This document shows positions 1 through 10,204 of a stretch of 64,000 bases of DNA, piece by piece (position 1 is the stretch's first letter; each line of letters opens with the position of its first letter). Under the pieces are notes generated by a model that was not told where the DNA came from, searched no databases, and worked only from the letters and a program-made list of their open reading frames with translations. Origin of the DNA: Prostheceraeus crozeri (lineage: Eukaryota > Platyhelminthes > Polycladida > Euryleptidae); contig CAJQUW010010454.1 in assembly GCA_907163375.1 (NCBI GenBank), positions 28,933 through 92,932 on the forward strand. Direction: 5' to 3'. A program made the position numbers and the translations under genes.

Positions 1-933
1 TTTTTTATATTCCTGTATTGTATTTTTCTAGTAAAAGACGTCTTTTCTATTTTTGATACAGGCATATTCCAACAATTCTTAGGACGATGTAACCCCTTCT
101 CTGCATATAGGCCTATAACTGTGTAGGAAATGTCAGTAAATCAATTAATCAATCCTCTAACAAATGTACTTTCGTGTAGTAATTGAGTAGAGCGAGTGTA
201 GTTTACTCTATAACCACATGCAACGATAAAAGAATCTACCGTCGTACAATTTATGTGAAATCACGGTACTATGGTTGATTTTCATCAGTTTCACCACAGC
301 AAGGTTACAAGACTCATGACGATTGCGTGTAACAGGCGACTTCAAGAAGTTTTGCTCATATTGCCTGCCACTTGATTCCGATGATGAAAGTGACGTTGAG
401 GGTGTGGAGTGATGTCTAGTATGCTGAGTGAGTGACGTCGCGTGTTGAGTGAATATCCATAATCATCAAGAACTGTTTTCTAATACAAATTTTGTCAATC
501 CAATATGGTTGCTTTGTCAACTTTTCTATTGAGAATAATATATGCGGTATGTGTTATGTATAATGTATACGGTATGCCCTTCTCTAAACATCAGAGACAA
601 AGGACTGAATCAGCACCTAAATGTTCTATAATCAAGGAAAACAAGAGATATCTTGATGCATGATTTTCTATTTACACTATGCTAGAGTTTTAACTTGTTC
701 AGATGTCCATGATCTATTTTCGCATATCATCACTGCATCACTGTACATGTATATATCAGAGATGTTCATTTTCTAAATCTCATTTGAAATATTTTTTGAA
801 GTCATTGTGAGCTTGCATGAAATGCATCAAAACGAATAAGCGAATGCTGCTTTAAAATGAGTCTTAATCCATAAGGCGAACTTAAGGGTATTGTAATCCA
901 TAAGGGTACAGGAAAACAACCGAACACACACAC
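1..933. other. AT-rich intergenic DNA, no gene seen
   Basis: I see no convincing coding region, RNA gene or repeat boundary in this stretch. It ends where the inverted arm of the first Penelope-like element starts. Confidence 0.5.
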
Positions 934-1394
934 GCTGTTTTGCACTACTCCGAGTATACTTAGAGTTTCACGCTACATACGATCTTCATAGTGCAGTTAA
1001 CATGAAACAAAGAAGCAATATAAACATAGTAAGTTATAGGGAGGTGTTTTCAAATTACAAAATTGGTAAGAGGAATGCGGCAATGACATTTCACTGATCA
1101 GCGAATAGTTGATCATATATTCTTCTATGTCTACATGTAGATATAATTTCACACTTTTTGTTAATTAAATTATTAGGTTTTGTGTTAGAGTGTGATATTT
1201 CTCCATCAGACACAGATTACATTTTCTTGTACCACATTTATACGGTGATGTTTCACAAATTATTTCCCATTTGATGCTACAACTTTTGTTGTTGTTCTTC
1301 AATATCCAAATCAATTTCGACAATGCAGTTTCGTTTTCATATCTGATGTTCGTGAAAGACTTTTTGTGATTGCGGTATCTCGTTTTGAAGCTGT
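934..1394 (-). repeat. Left inverted arm (461 bp) of Penelope-like element 1
   Basis: This arm is a near-perfect reverse complement of 3057-3517; both arms are 461 bp. It carries, on the minus strand, the last ~75 codons of the RT/GIY-YIG ORF found at 1487-3286 plus its 3' flank. One amino-acid difference is visible (S for N in the K-S-C-x-I-K stretch). Penelope-like elements often end with a 5'-truncated inverted copy at their 5' side. That is the arrangement here, since the two copies diverge from the middle. Confidence 0.85.
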
Positions 1395-1486
1395 GATTAT
1401 GGTTTTTAAACAAACAAATGTCCACCATCTGACAATCTTCTAAACGCATTCGAAGAAGACCTTTATATCATGATGCAATCCATTGA

Positions 1487-3286
1487 ATATCGAAATCTCC
1501 AAAACCAATTCCTGAATCATTTGAAAGTGATCGTAACGACATTCAAAAATCAAGCAATGTGATTGCATTTGCAGACAAAACCAACAATATGTATGAAGTT
1601 CAAAAAGACTTTTACAATAAAACATTGAATGACAGTGCTACAACGACATACAAGAAATCAAATGAATCAGTGGAAAGATCAGTAAACCTGGAAGCTAAAT
1701 CACTCGCAAAGTCCTATATATTATCAAACCGTATCGAATGTTACAGTCCCAGCACTGCATTCATAACTTTCACAGACCACAAGGAAAATTTCCCCAATCC
1801 GTTGAAATGTCGGTTATTAAATCCTGCCAAATCCGAAATTAGTAGATGTATGCTGGATCAACATAACGCAATTGTGAGAGAAAGTGTAAATGTTATGAAG
1901 TGGAAGCAAACTTCATCCGTGATTGAGTGGTTCGAGAATATAACTACAAAAGACTCATCAAAATTTATGAAATTTGATATTGTGGATTTTTATCCTTCTA
2001 TTACAGAAAAATTATTGATCGACAGCATCAAATTCGCTGAAAATTTCTCAACATTCAAGCAACAAGACATTGACACAATATTACATGCCAGAAAATCACA
2101 GCTATACACAAAGAACGAAATATGGCAGAAAAAAGGAGAAAACGGGTTGTTTGATGTTACCCAAGGCAGCTACGATGGCGCAGAAGTTTGCGAGTTAGTT
2201 GGGTTGTTCCTGTTGAGTAAATTAGCAGCAAGATTTGGAAAAGATAATATCGGATTGTTTAGAGACGATGGCCTCGCAGTTTTGAAAAATGTAACCGGAC
2301 CCGAAACTGACAAAGCAAGAAAGGATATAATAGAGATCTTCCAAGAGCAAAATTTGAAAATGACGGTCGAAAGTAACTTGACGTCAACTGATTTTCTAGA
2401 TGTTCATCTCAATTTACAAACTGGTAAATACAGACCGTACATGAAGCCAAATAATATACCGTTACATGTCAACTCAAAATCAAACCACCCGCCAGAAATA
2501 ATTAAACAAATACCAACAACGGTGGAAAAAAAATTGTCTTCACTCTCAAGCGATGTAGCAGAATTTGAGAAGGTAAAGCCACATTATCAAAGCGCGCTCG
2601 AAAAGTGTGGATACAGACATAAGTTGAAGTTCAAGAAAGCAGAAAATAAGAAACAAAGGCACCGAGATGTCATCTGGTTCAACCCGCCGTTCAGTCAAAA
2701 TGTAAAAACAGATATTGGACATAAATTCCTCTCATTAGTGAATAAGCACTTTCATCCCAACCATAAATATCGAACTCTTTTCAACAGAAACAACATAAAA
2801 GTGAGTTATAGCTGCATGACTAATACGAGAAATACTATCAAACAGCATAACAGCAAGATATTGAATTCAAACAATAACGAAAACAACTCAAACAGCAGCA
2901 AAACTAACCAAACGCAATCCTGTGAACAACAATGCAATTGCAGGAAAAAAGATGAATGCCCTCTTGAAGGAAAATGTTTGAAGGAATGCGTTGCGTATAA
3001 AGCGACGGTAACAACAGAAGATGACAAAGATCATTCACACATCGGTCAAACAGAAAACAGCTTCAAAACGAGATACCGCAATCACAAAAAGTCTTTCACG
3101 AACATCAGATATGAAAACGAAACTGCATTGTCGAAATTGATTTGGATATTGAAGAACAACAACAAAAGTTGTAACATCAAATGGGAAATAATTTGTGAAA
3201 CATCACCGTATAAATGTGGTACAAGAAAATGTAATCTGTGTCTGATGGAGAAATATCACACTCTAACACAAAACCTAATAATTTAA
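1487..3286 (+). CDS. Penelope-like reverse transcriptase with C-terminal GIY-YIG-type domain (5'-truncated)
   Basis: The frame is open from 1487 (after a TGA at 1484-1486) to the stop at 3286, with no convincing ATG near the start, so the N-terminus is truncated where the ORF meets the inverted arm. RT motifs in order: FDIVDFYPSI (motif A), QGSYDGAEVC (motif B), the catalytic box as FRDDGLAV, then DFLDVHL. A Cys-rich stretch (C-x3-C-x-C...C-x5-C-x3-C) near 2932-2990 precedes a GIY-YIG-like module (HIGQTENSFKTRYRNHKKSF, then KRCNLC-like CNLCLMEK). RT plus C-terminal GIY-YIG nuclease is the hallmark of Penelope-like elements. The RDD-G variant belongs to a group I know from cnidarian and other invertebrate genomes. 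The GIY part looks degraded because the first Tyr box is not clear. Activity is doubtful without the N-terminus. Confidence 0.85.
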   Translation: MSKSPKPIPESFESDRNDIQKSSNVIAFADKTNNMYEVQKDFYNKTLNDSATTTYKKSNESVERSVNLEAKSLAKSYILSNRIECYSPSTAFITFTDHKENFPNPLKCRLLNPAKSEISRCMLDQHNAIVRESVNVMKWKQTSSVIEWFENITTKDSSKFMKFDIVDFYPSITEKLLIDSIKFAENFSTFKQQDIDTILHARKSQLYTKNEIWQKKGENGLFDVTQGSYDGAEVCELVGLFLLSKLAARFGKDNIGLFRDDGLAVLKNVTGPETDKARKDIIEIFQEQNLKMTVESNLTSTDFLDVHLNLQTGKYRPYMKPNNIPLHVNSKSNHPPEIIKQIPTTVEKKLSSLSSDVAEFEKVKPHYQSALEKCGYRHKLKFKKAENKKQRHRDVIWFNPPFSQNVKTDIGHKFLSLVNKHFHPNHKYRTLFNRNNIKVSYSCMTNTRNTIKQHNSKILNSNNNENNSNSSKTNQTQSCEQQCNCRKKDECPLEGKCLKECVAYKATVTTEDDKDHSHIGQTENSFKTRYRNHKKSFTNIRYENETALSKLIWILKNNNKSCNIKWEIICETSPYKCGTRKCNLCLMEKYHTLTQNLII

Positions 3287-3517
3287 TTAACAAAAAGTGT
3301 GAAATTATATCTACATGTAGACATAGAAGAATATATGATCAACTATTCGCTGATCAGTGAAATGTCATTGCCGCATTCCTCTTACCAATTTTGTAATTTG
3401 AAAACACCTCCCTATAACTTACTATGTTTATATTGCTTCTTTGTTTCATGTTAACTGCACTATGAAGATCGTATGTAGCGTGAAACTCTAAGTATACTCG
3501 GAGTAGTGCAAAACAGC
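3057..3517 (+). repeat. Right inverted arm of Penelope-like element 1
   Basis: This is the inverted partner of 934-1394. It covers the end of the RT/GIY-YIG ORF and ~230 bp of 3' flank, which I take as the terminal repeat of the element. Similarity stops sharply at 3517. Confidence 0.8.
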
Positions 3518-3612
3518 ATTTTTTGATTTTATCAAAGCTCTGACACCCATTGAGCACTCTCCGCAACTGTATATTGCATATAAAAACCGTATACATATAT
3601 ATATATATATAA

Positions 3613-4702
3613 CAGGGGTTGTTTAAGGCGATATACGCGCCCGATTTGGGCGGGTATAAAATTCAAATGGGCGGGTAAAATTTCGGATGTCAACTCGGAC
3701 CACTGTCCATGTTAGTCAATGTTGTTTTTCACATAAGGCGAATTATTCGCATAATTCGAATTTAAAAATTATTAAACCCAACCCTATTTCAGGTGTGGAT
3801 AATCTATACGAAACCTATTTATGTTCGATTATGCGATTCGCAACCATCGTCAAGTTAACACGTACAAAAACTTTCCTTCACTCACACACATTTAAAAGTA
3901 GGAAGTTATCAAAACGGAAATACTATGTAGTCATGTAGTGGACCATGCCACAATAAATTTTACTGGTTGCGAATGAAGAAATACATTCGCAGTGGTGCTT
4001 TCTTGTCTCACATAGCTTACTTCATTTATAGAATTTGCATCACTGAAAGTTATGGAGGTGTACAACTGCACAGTACATGTATGTATGCCCCCTATACGTA
4101 GTTGACAATAAATTTCGATCGTTAAAGAGAAACTAGGCCTATTCAATTTTTAAGTAATAATTGTAACACAACTTTTCATCATCCATGACTTAACTAAGCA
4201 ATTTGTAGACTTTTGCAGTGCAAATAACACATTCATCGCTTATCAACGGTTATTTACATTCTTTAACTTCACTTCTCATTGATATGCGGCACTGTTTCGT
4301 TGATCATCAATAGGCTCTTGTCGATGAGGAATGACGTTGCAGAATGCAATTTGTCTTTATATAAATTGCAGTTTGCCATATTCACTGTGAGATCATGTAG
4401 TGTATTATGCATTTATCATATATGTTTTTACTGCAAGTTCAAGAGACAATTTTCCACTGTTCCTCTCCTTCTTATCCAGCAATTGTTGCTGTGCACATTT
4501 TAGTGCATGTACGTCATGTAGGCATATATTGTACCACCACCTCTAATTTGCTGAATATTCAAAAGATGCAACTTTGTTTCCGTTTTCTTTTTACAGCTGG
4601 AAAGGAAATTGAAAGAAAGATCTACAAGCCTTGTTTTACTTTGTTTTAGATTGGCGGGTAGAATTTGGAAGTGGGCGGGTAAACGAAACCTTAAAAAAAA
4701 CC

Positions 4703-4705
<3 letters not shown>
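3613..4705. mobile_element. Non-autonomous DNA transposon inserted in a TA tract
   Basis: The ends are imperfect inverted repeats: CAGGGGTTGTTTAAGG at the left and, read inward, CAGGGTTTTTTTTAAGG at the right. Both flanks are (TA)n, so the target duplication cannot be read exactly. Subterminal GGGCGGGTA motifs occur at both ends (near 3645-3680 and 4650-4682). No transposase was seen. CAGGG termini would fit a hAT-like or related superfamily, but the assignment is open. Confidence 0.6.

Positions 4706-4736
<31 letters not shown>
4706..4736. repeat. (TA)n microsatellite
   Basis: A pure TA dinucleotide tract that continues the TA tract seen at 3596-3610 on the other side of the inserted transposon. 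Confidence 0.95.
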
Positions 4737-4738
<2 letters not shown>

Positions 4739-4742
4739 AATG

Positions 4743-4928
4743 TCAACAGATATAGCCACCACGAGACATGTTTCGGCCTGTTGGGCCTCATCAGTCGTGG
4801 GTAGGTTTGAACCAGCGACGTTGGAGCTGGAGGACGTGCAAGCATACCCTCTAACCACAAGGCCACCGGACCATCTGTTGAGAGCGTGAATCAGCCAGGA
4901 AGGCACTGCTTTAACGCAGGCACGTGGA
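4743..4928 (-). repeat. tRNA-headed SINE-like repeat with terminal hammerhead ribozyme, left copy
   Basis: Read on the minus strand, this copy has a tRNA-like A-box region (TGGCCTTGTGGTTAGAGG) and a B box (GGTTCAAACC, 4804-4813), followed within a few bases by a complete hammerhead core at 4759-4800. It is the reverse complement of 5046-5244, so the two copies diverge. The layout resembles schistosome Smalpha repeats, which combine a Pol III promoter with a hammerhead, and small metazoan retrozymes. The exact family is not known to me. Confidence 0.75.
4759..4800 (-). ncRNA. Hammerhead ribozyme, type I minimal (left copy)
   Basis: On the minus strand, stem I CCACGA (4795-4800) pairs with TCGTGG (4759-4764). 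The core CTGATGA (4788-4794) is followed by stem II GGCC/GGCC closed by CAACA, then GAA, the self-complementary stem III ACATGT (4766-4771), and the cleavage-site C (complement of 4765). Every invariant core residue is present. The 6-nt palindromic stem III is too short to fold alone and implies dimeric action, as described for ribozymes of Penelope-like elements and retrozymes. Confidence 0.85.
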
Positions 4929-5045
4929 AGGTGGACTGCATTCTGCAATCACTTAATTCCGCATCCGAGATTGAGGTGCTTCACGCAGGCGCTACTCATT
5001 ACATGTCAAGACAAGCAACCTGGCAATTGATAAATTTATCAAATC

Positions 5046-5244
5046 TCCACGTGCCTACGTTAAAGCAGTGCCTTCCTGGTTCCTGGTAATTCACGCTCTT
5101 AACAGATGGTCCGGTGGCCTCTTGGTTAGAGGGTATGATTACACGTCCTCCAGCTCCAACGTCGCTGGTTCAAACCTACTCACGACTGATGAGGCCCAAC
5201 AGGCCGAAACATGTCTCGTGGTGGTTAATGGTTATATCTGTTGA
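5046..5244 (+). repeat. tRNA-headed SINE-like repeat with terminal hammerhead ribozyme, right copy
   Basis: This is the inverted partner of 4743-4928. It has an A-box-like sequence at 5115-5132 (TGGCCTCTTGGTTAGAGG), a B box GGTTCAAACC at 5167-5176 and the hammerhead at 5181-5220. A further inverted stretch relates 5003-5047 to about 5238-5282 (AATTGATAAA and flanks), so the unit extends past the ribozyme. Confidence 0.75.
5181..5220 (+). ncRNA. Hammerhead ribozyme, type I minimal (right copy)
   Basis: Stem I CACGA (5181-5185) pairs with TCGTG (5216-5220), with a possible extra U-G pair outside. Core CTGATGA (5186-5192), stem II GGCC/GGCC around CAACA, GAA (5206-5208), stem III ACATGT (5209-5214), cleavage expected after C5215. 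The core is the same as in the left copy, while stem I differs at its outer edge, which supports two independently kept copies. Confidence 0.85.
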
Positions 5245-5407
5245 GATTTGATAACTTTATCAATTGCCAGGTACTTGTCTTAATATTTTGTACATATATT
5301 ATATATATGTAATATATGTTATATATATATATAAAAAGATGTTTATATATAATATGTTTATATATATAGAAAATCCAATACAACTCAGGAAAAACAAAAG
5401 GATCTTG

Positions 5408-5453
5408 ATTCCCGACCGGTTTCACCTCATTTCATGAGGCTAGTCATGGGAAT
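5408..5453 (-). ncRNA. Hammerhead-like ribozyme with A3-U8 core variant, in terminal repeat of Penelope-like element 2
   Basis: On the minus strand, stem I ATTCCC (5448-5453) pairs with GGGAAT (5408-5413). The core reads ATGACTA (5441-5447) where CTGANGA is expected. Stem II CCTCAT/ATGAGG has a GAA loop, followed by GAA, the palindromic stem III ACCGGT (5415-5420) and a cleavage-site C. The two deviations are C3 to A and G8 to U, which together keep the 3-8 base pair of the hammerhead core. The site lies 45 bp past the stop of the GIY-YIG ORF, where these elements carry ribozymes. Confidence 0.65.
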
Positions 5454-5498
5454 GAAATGTATTTCAAAATTATCGAAATTAGGCATAGATACATAAAA

Positions 5499-6623
5499 TC
5501 AACTTCTATTCAGCTTGGGCTGAAGCATAGAAATAAACAATTTTTCTTTATGTTCCCGATCAATCCTTGTGGATGTCGGAGACATTTTGAAAATGGGTGC
5601 GGCCTCAAATTTATTACATGGTGAAGTGATATTCGCAGCGCACCTAGATATGTGGCGACTTACATCCAACAACATGTATTGCGGTGTAGACATCTGTTGT
5701 CTATGCACAGTAAGTCTATTTCGAAAACAACCTCCAGTTTGACCAATGTAATAATCACTACATTTTTTACAACGGATAACGTATATCACATTGCTGGAGT
5801 AGCAGCTGAGGTTAGAATTTATGTTGAAATGCTTAATGTCACCGTTCACGTTGAATTCAATGGTTTTACCCACAATCATCGTTTCACAGCACACTCATCT
5901 CGGCTCATCACACCTGCTGACCCCGTAGATAGTTTTGCGATTATTCTTGCAGAGAGATCGAAGAAGAGATTTTGGTTGTTTGAACACCCTCGCTACTTTT
6001 TTGTCTTTGAAAGACTCCATCAATTTCAAGTCACCACTTGTAGGAAGAATTACTTCTTTAAATATGTTGGGATTATTTTTGTTATTTGTTGTTATGAAAG
6101 GGATCATTTTATCTTCACGCATATGCAGTTTTGCATCATTCAATTTGTTGTCATTGACTTTGTTTTGCTGTGCTTTCAGAAATGCGTTTTCAATAAGAGA
6201 TTCGGGATAATTCAACTTCATTAGTCTACTTTTCAATTCTGATAATCTTAGTTTCCTTTTGTATTCCTGAGAAACAATCTTGACGATCCTGTCGGCCAAA
6301 GTATATGGAACATTATTTAGGGTATGTCTTGGGTGAGCTGAATTATATGGCACATATTTAAAGCTATCAGTTGGTTTGTAAAAAATATCTGTCTCTACTT
6401 TGTTCCTATCCCTATAGACTAGAACATCCAAGAAATTAAGTGCCAAGTCATTGGATTCCATAGTAAACTTTATACTATCATTTAGATTATTTATCATATT
6501 GAAGAAGTCATTAACATCCCCAAATCGACTTTCCCAAATAATCCATCTTCTCAAGTCATCTTCTAAGAAAACATTTCGTTGAAATACTCCTTTACCGATT
6601 ATTTCCTGTTCTATATATTGCAT
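5499..6623 (-). pseudogene. Penelope-like element 2: end of RT plus GIY-YIG endonuclease, one in-frame stop
   Basis: Minus-strand frame 6623-5895 encodes the RT palm/thumb end (LNFLDVLVYRD, then TDIFYKPTDSFKYVPYNSAH). After one TGA at 5897-5895 the same frame continues into a GIY-YIG endonuclease: VIYVIRCKKCSDYYIGQTGG, with the conserved Tyr pair and Gly, followed by FRNRLTVHRQQM. The catalytic YxDD box is missing, so the copy is 5'-truncated, possibly with a small internal deletion near 6540 (RRWIIWES where the Asp box is expected). A decayed hammerhead lies just downstream. This protein type is clearly different from the RDD-G type of element 1, so two Penelope-like lineages are present. 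Confidence 0.85.
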
Positions 6624-6639
6624 TTTTGAATTTATGAAC

Positions 6640-8263
6640 GTGTAGCATGAGTTTCAAACCCATCGGGACCCGGTAAAAGACGATTTTACCAACCCTGCAG
6701 GCGAAATCAGGTGAGTGAAATCGTTGGTACAAGAGAAGGCTTAATTATGAGTGCTTGTGTGCGTGTGATATGATCATGTGAATTGATTTTGATGATTTAT
6801 CGTTAAAATTATGGGCCTGTCATATGTACGATTGCATGAACTGCTACAATGCGGGTGCATGGTCTCGAGAATAATCTTCGGATCAGATTGGGTCGCGCCA
6901 GTTCTGAAATTTTCTTCTCGGGTTCGGGTAAAATTTCGGAACCAACCATGACATCGGGCTCGGGTTGTCTTTTAATTTGAGGCCGTCTTCAAAATCCATG
7001 AAATACGACCCGACATTCATCTACAGTCTATCGTCCATTCATGGCCAGAGAACGATTGCTCCTGGTGTCGCATTCCTTTGTTCGAAAAGTGGTTAGAGTA
7101 GTCATGATTATGACGCTCGACGGGCAAAAAGTTGCAATCAAAAGGCGATCATGCAAAAAGATCAGTTACAAAAATTAAGAAATAAGGAGCACCATTGCTT
7201 CCTAAAATGGATATCGCAGTAAGTCAATAGATTACATCTACGGTGCCTTTTTATCATGATATCACATTTGATACGATAAGAATCGATCTTATCAGCAAAA
7301 ATCGTTTTTCCATCATGTAATGAATTATGAAACTGAATGCATTATATCCGTATCTTGGATGTTTTGCGCTAGCATCAGTACCGGTACCACATAATTAACT
7401 CTGAATAAGGAACAAATTTCAGATAAAAAAAGCACAAAAGTGAGAATGATTCCAGAACCTCCAGAGACAGGTTGACCGGTTTTGGGCTTATGGCTTATTA
7501 GCCCCAAATCTCTGCAGCGAACGAAACTTTGAAGGAACAGTGCAATTATTAGCTTGTCAAGAAGCTTCAATTTTAGTACTGTTGAGATAGTATTTCATAG
7601 CAAATTTTTAAATTTTTGATCTCTACTTTTCGGATAACAGCATCAGATTATTGCAAAAAAGCAGATAGTGAGACTCCGGCATCAAGTAGGAGATTTTGGC
7701 TTTATTGCATTGAATATTTCAATGACTTTTTCATATCTTGCATTTATAGGTCATTACTGTAGACCAACGATGGTGTGATAGTGATTGAAATATCAAAAAT
7801 CTGCTGTATCAGCAGTTTCAGAATACAGAAAATTACCACTCAGTGCGCGATTGATAGCATAGACATCGTCGTCCAAGTTATTATAGTTCGATAGAAGTGA
7901 CATCATTGGGTTAACACTACAAAGACCGGAATGCACTTTAACTGCCTTCCGAAGTCATTTTACCCACTTTCTTTGACAATGACAATTTCGATTTTCTTAT
8001 TTCATGCATAATCTTGTCTTTTAGATAATTGGAGACAGGAAAATGTCCTGTACAAAATGCGTTCCACCTCTTATTAATATGTCGTTTATATTCGGGGTTG
8101 ACTCACGGCTTGTCACTCGGGATACACCTTACGAAGGATACGGGAATGAAGAGCCGAGCGATAATGTGCTGTGAGATATGCCGCACTTCTCATCTAAGGA
8201 ACTGCTCATCATCAAGAAGTCCTACCTAATTTGTTGAACATGCGCTATAAAATTATCCATAGT
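6640..8263. other. AT-rich DNA without recognised genes
   Basis: No ORF with family motifs was seen. A short hairpin (GGTAAAA...TTTTACC near 6672-6692) and a GGGTTCGGG-rich patch near 6918-6975 stand out slightly. The region ends at the LINE endonuclease fragment on the minus strand. Confidence 0.4.
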
Positions 8264-8690
8264 CTATTCGCAGAACAATATATACTTTGAGAACAATTTG
8301 TGCGGTATTCTCACGTTGGAACTTCGGAGTTGCAAGTAATGGTAGATGTGGCACTTTTTATCTGTCGAATAGTGAAAATGCTGAAGTTTCATACATGTTG
8401 ATGAATTTACAGAAACAAAAATGTAATCAAGCTCTGAGGATCCACAAGTCGGCTTACTAAAAATATGCATAGAAAATTAACTTCTTAAATATCAAAGCGA
8501 CCGTAATCACCACACAGGATAATGTCAAAGTCATGGTGATCATTGAGAATCATATCGAGAGAATTTGCTATAAAATTATTGATTACATGACGAGCAAAAC
8601 TTGAACGTGTTGGCGGAATATATAATATCATAAAAATTATATTATACCGCTGGAGTATCAGATATTAGGATGTCGTGACACATATACAGG
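8264..8690 (-). pseudogene. LINE ORF2 endonuclease (APE type) fragment
   Basis: Minus-strand translation gives IPPTRSSFARHVINNF, then DFDIILCGDYGRFDI (the G-D box of APE endonucleases), then SSELDYIFVS. These match the second half of the AP-like endonuclease of non-LTR elements. The fragment is cut at its upstream side by a DNA transposon (8699-12487), beyond which the end of ORF1 of a LINE resumes at 12494-12700. Stops and frame changes show it is dead. Confidence 0.7.
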
Positions 8691-9239
8691 GTTCCCAGCG
8701 CAGTTACTGAAGAATAATAACGGAAAAAACGGAAAAATAAAGGAATACGTTAAGTTTGCTGCACAGCGTCATTCATGTATTTTCCACCAGTTGACGCTTT
8801 ACGCTCATTATTTGAATATATGAAGCCATCCATGGTTGAAAATCTTGTTAATATTTCTTGTCTAATCCCATTGATTCACTTCATCAAATCACATTGTATT
8901 TCGTGTATCAAACAAATTGTACATAGAGTATCTAACGAAAGGGTTATGATCTGCAGTTAGCACATGAAATTAGAACACAAGTGAGACGCTACAAATCAAC
9001 TGTCAACATGAAGGAAGAAAGTACTCCTCAACAGTTCGCGCAGACTTTCATAAAAATGATACCATTTGCCTTTGCATCACTCCTCCTCCGTATTATTAGC
9101 CTCCGTCAATCTGAGGAAGTGGAGAAACTGAGTGTAATAACAAAGTAGCATAATGAATAAAGATATAGATATGTATGTATATCAGAAGTTAGAATCTACT
9201 GAAAGGCCATCTTTGAGAACCAAGGGTGCGTATATGGAG

Positions 9240-9690
9240 TCTGTGTGCGGCAAGCTATGCTTTATAAGTTGCAAGTCATGGCCGTTGCTTTCATCCGATG
9301 AGAAGACTTGAGCGTGAGGAGATGCGAATGCCAAGGTGAATGTGTGGTGTCAGACTATCGGACAGGAAATCGAATGACAGCATCAGAAAAGCAATGGATC
9401 TTGAGAACATCACAGACGTCACGAGAAGGCAAAGACTTCGTCGGTTTGGCCACGTGGTAAGAAGGGATGAGACAGAGTGGATCAGAAAAGTTATGTGGAT
9501 GGAAGTAGATGGTAAGACAGGAGCAGGAAGACAAAAGAAGACCTGGGAACAAGTGGAGATGACCTCAAACGTGTTGGATCCCAGGAAGCGGACGCCCTTG
9601 ATACACCGAAATGGAAGTCCAAACTCAAGCAGCTAACGTCTAACCCAGAATCTTCTGGAAGAAAAGGACACAAAAAGGGATGAGTGAGTG
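9240..9690 (+). pseudogene. LINE C-terminal fragment
   Basis: The translation contains MCGVRLSDRKSNDSIRKAM, then RRQRLRRFGHVVRRDE, then KTGAGRQKKTWEQV. This is the usual C-terminal block downstream of RT in RTE/Jockey-like LINEs (GHV-R-D box, then GRP-K-TW). Upstream codons (EEMRMPR) continue the motif across a stop. No RT domain remains here. Confidence 0.75.
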
Positions 9691-9836
9691 AGAGTGAGTG
9701 AAGTCATTGTCATTTTGATTTACACCATCCAATTCCACTTTTGAGTTCCTTCTTTCTTTTCAAACTCGTGTGAATCAATTCCTGCCCATGCATGATCTTC
9801 TCTTTTTATATATCTACTGTCGACAGCAGTCTCCCG

Positions 9837-10037
9837 TCAAGAGTTTCCTTCTTCTGTCTGAAGATCAGCAACTTCGATTCCATTTAATATTTCTTTCCTT
9901 TCTTTTTCCAAGCTTTGTCGTTCGATAGAAGATGTTTGCTGATCTCGTCGAAATTCACCGCTCGCTTTTTGCATGTGCTCTACCGTTCTTCTCAACTTTG
10001 AGCAGCTCACTCGTAATCGGCACTTTGATAGCGCCAC
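9837..10037 (-). pseudogene. Coiled-coil-like ORF, possible transposase tail
   Basis: A 66-residue frame rich in K, E, Q and R (SLEKERKEIL and similar), predicted to be helical. It lies inside the 8699-12487 transposon. Coiled tails of this kind also occur in the two DNA transposons at 33308-35364 and 36240-38809. Function is not established. Confidence 0.3.
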
Positions 10038-10204
10038 CTATACGATTGATTTGAAAAAGATTTTAAGTTCATTTACAGATTAATTCACATTAATGCGACA
10101 AAAATGAAGAATAGAATATTTGAATTGTTGAATACATAATCTAGAGCTAGACTTACATTTCTTATTTCACTTAGCGGCAAGACGAAGTGTGTACCAAGTT
10201 ACAT

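Noticed and set aside
3345..3375. CTGATCAGTGAAA in the 3' flank of Penelope element 1 as a hammerhead
   Set aside because: The core would be CTGATCA with no stem II between it and GAAA, and no complementary stem I.
5652..6224. 190-residue open frame on the plus strand
   Set aside because: Antisense shadow of the Penelope-like RT/GIY-YIG coding on the minus strand; no motifs of its own.
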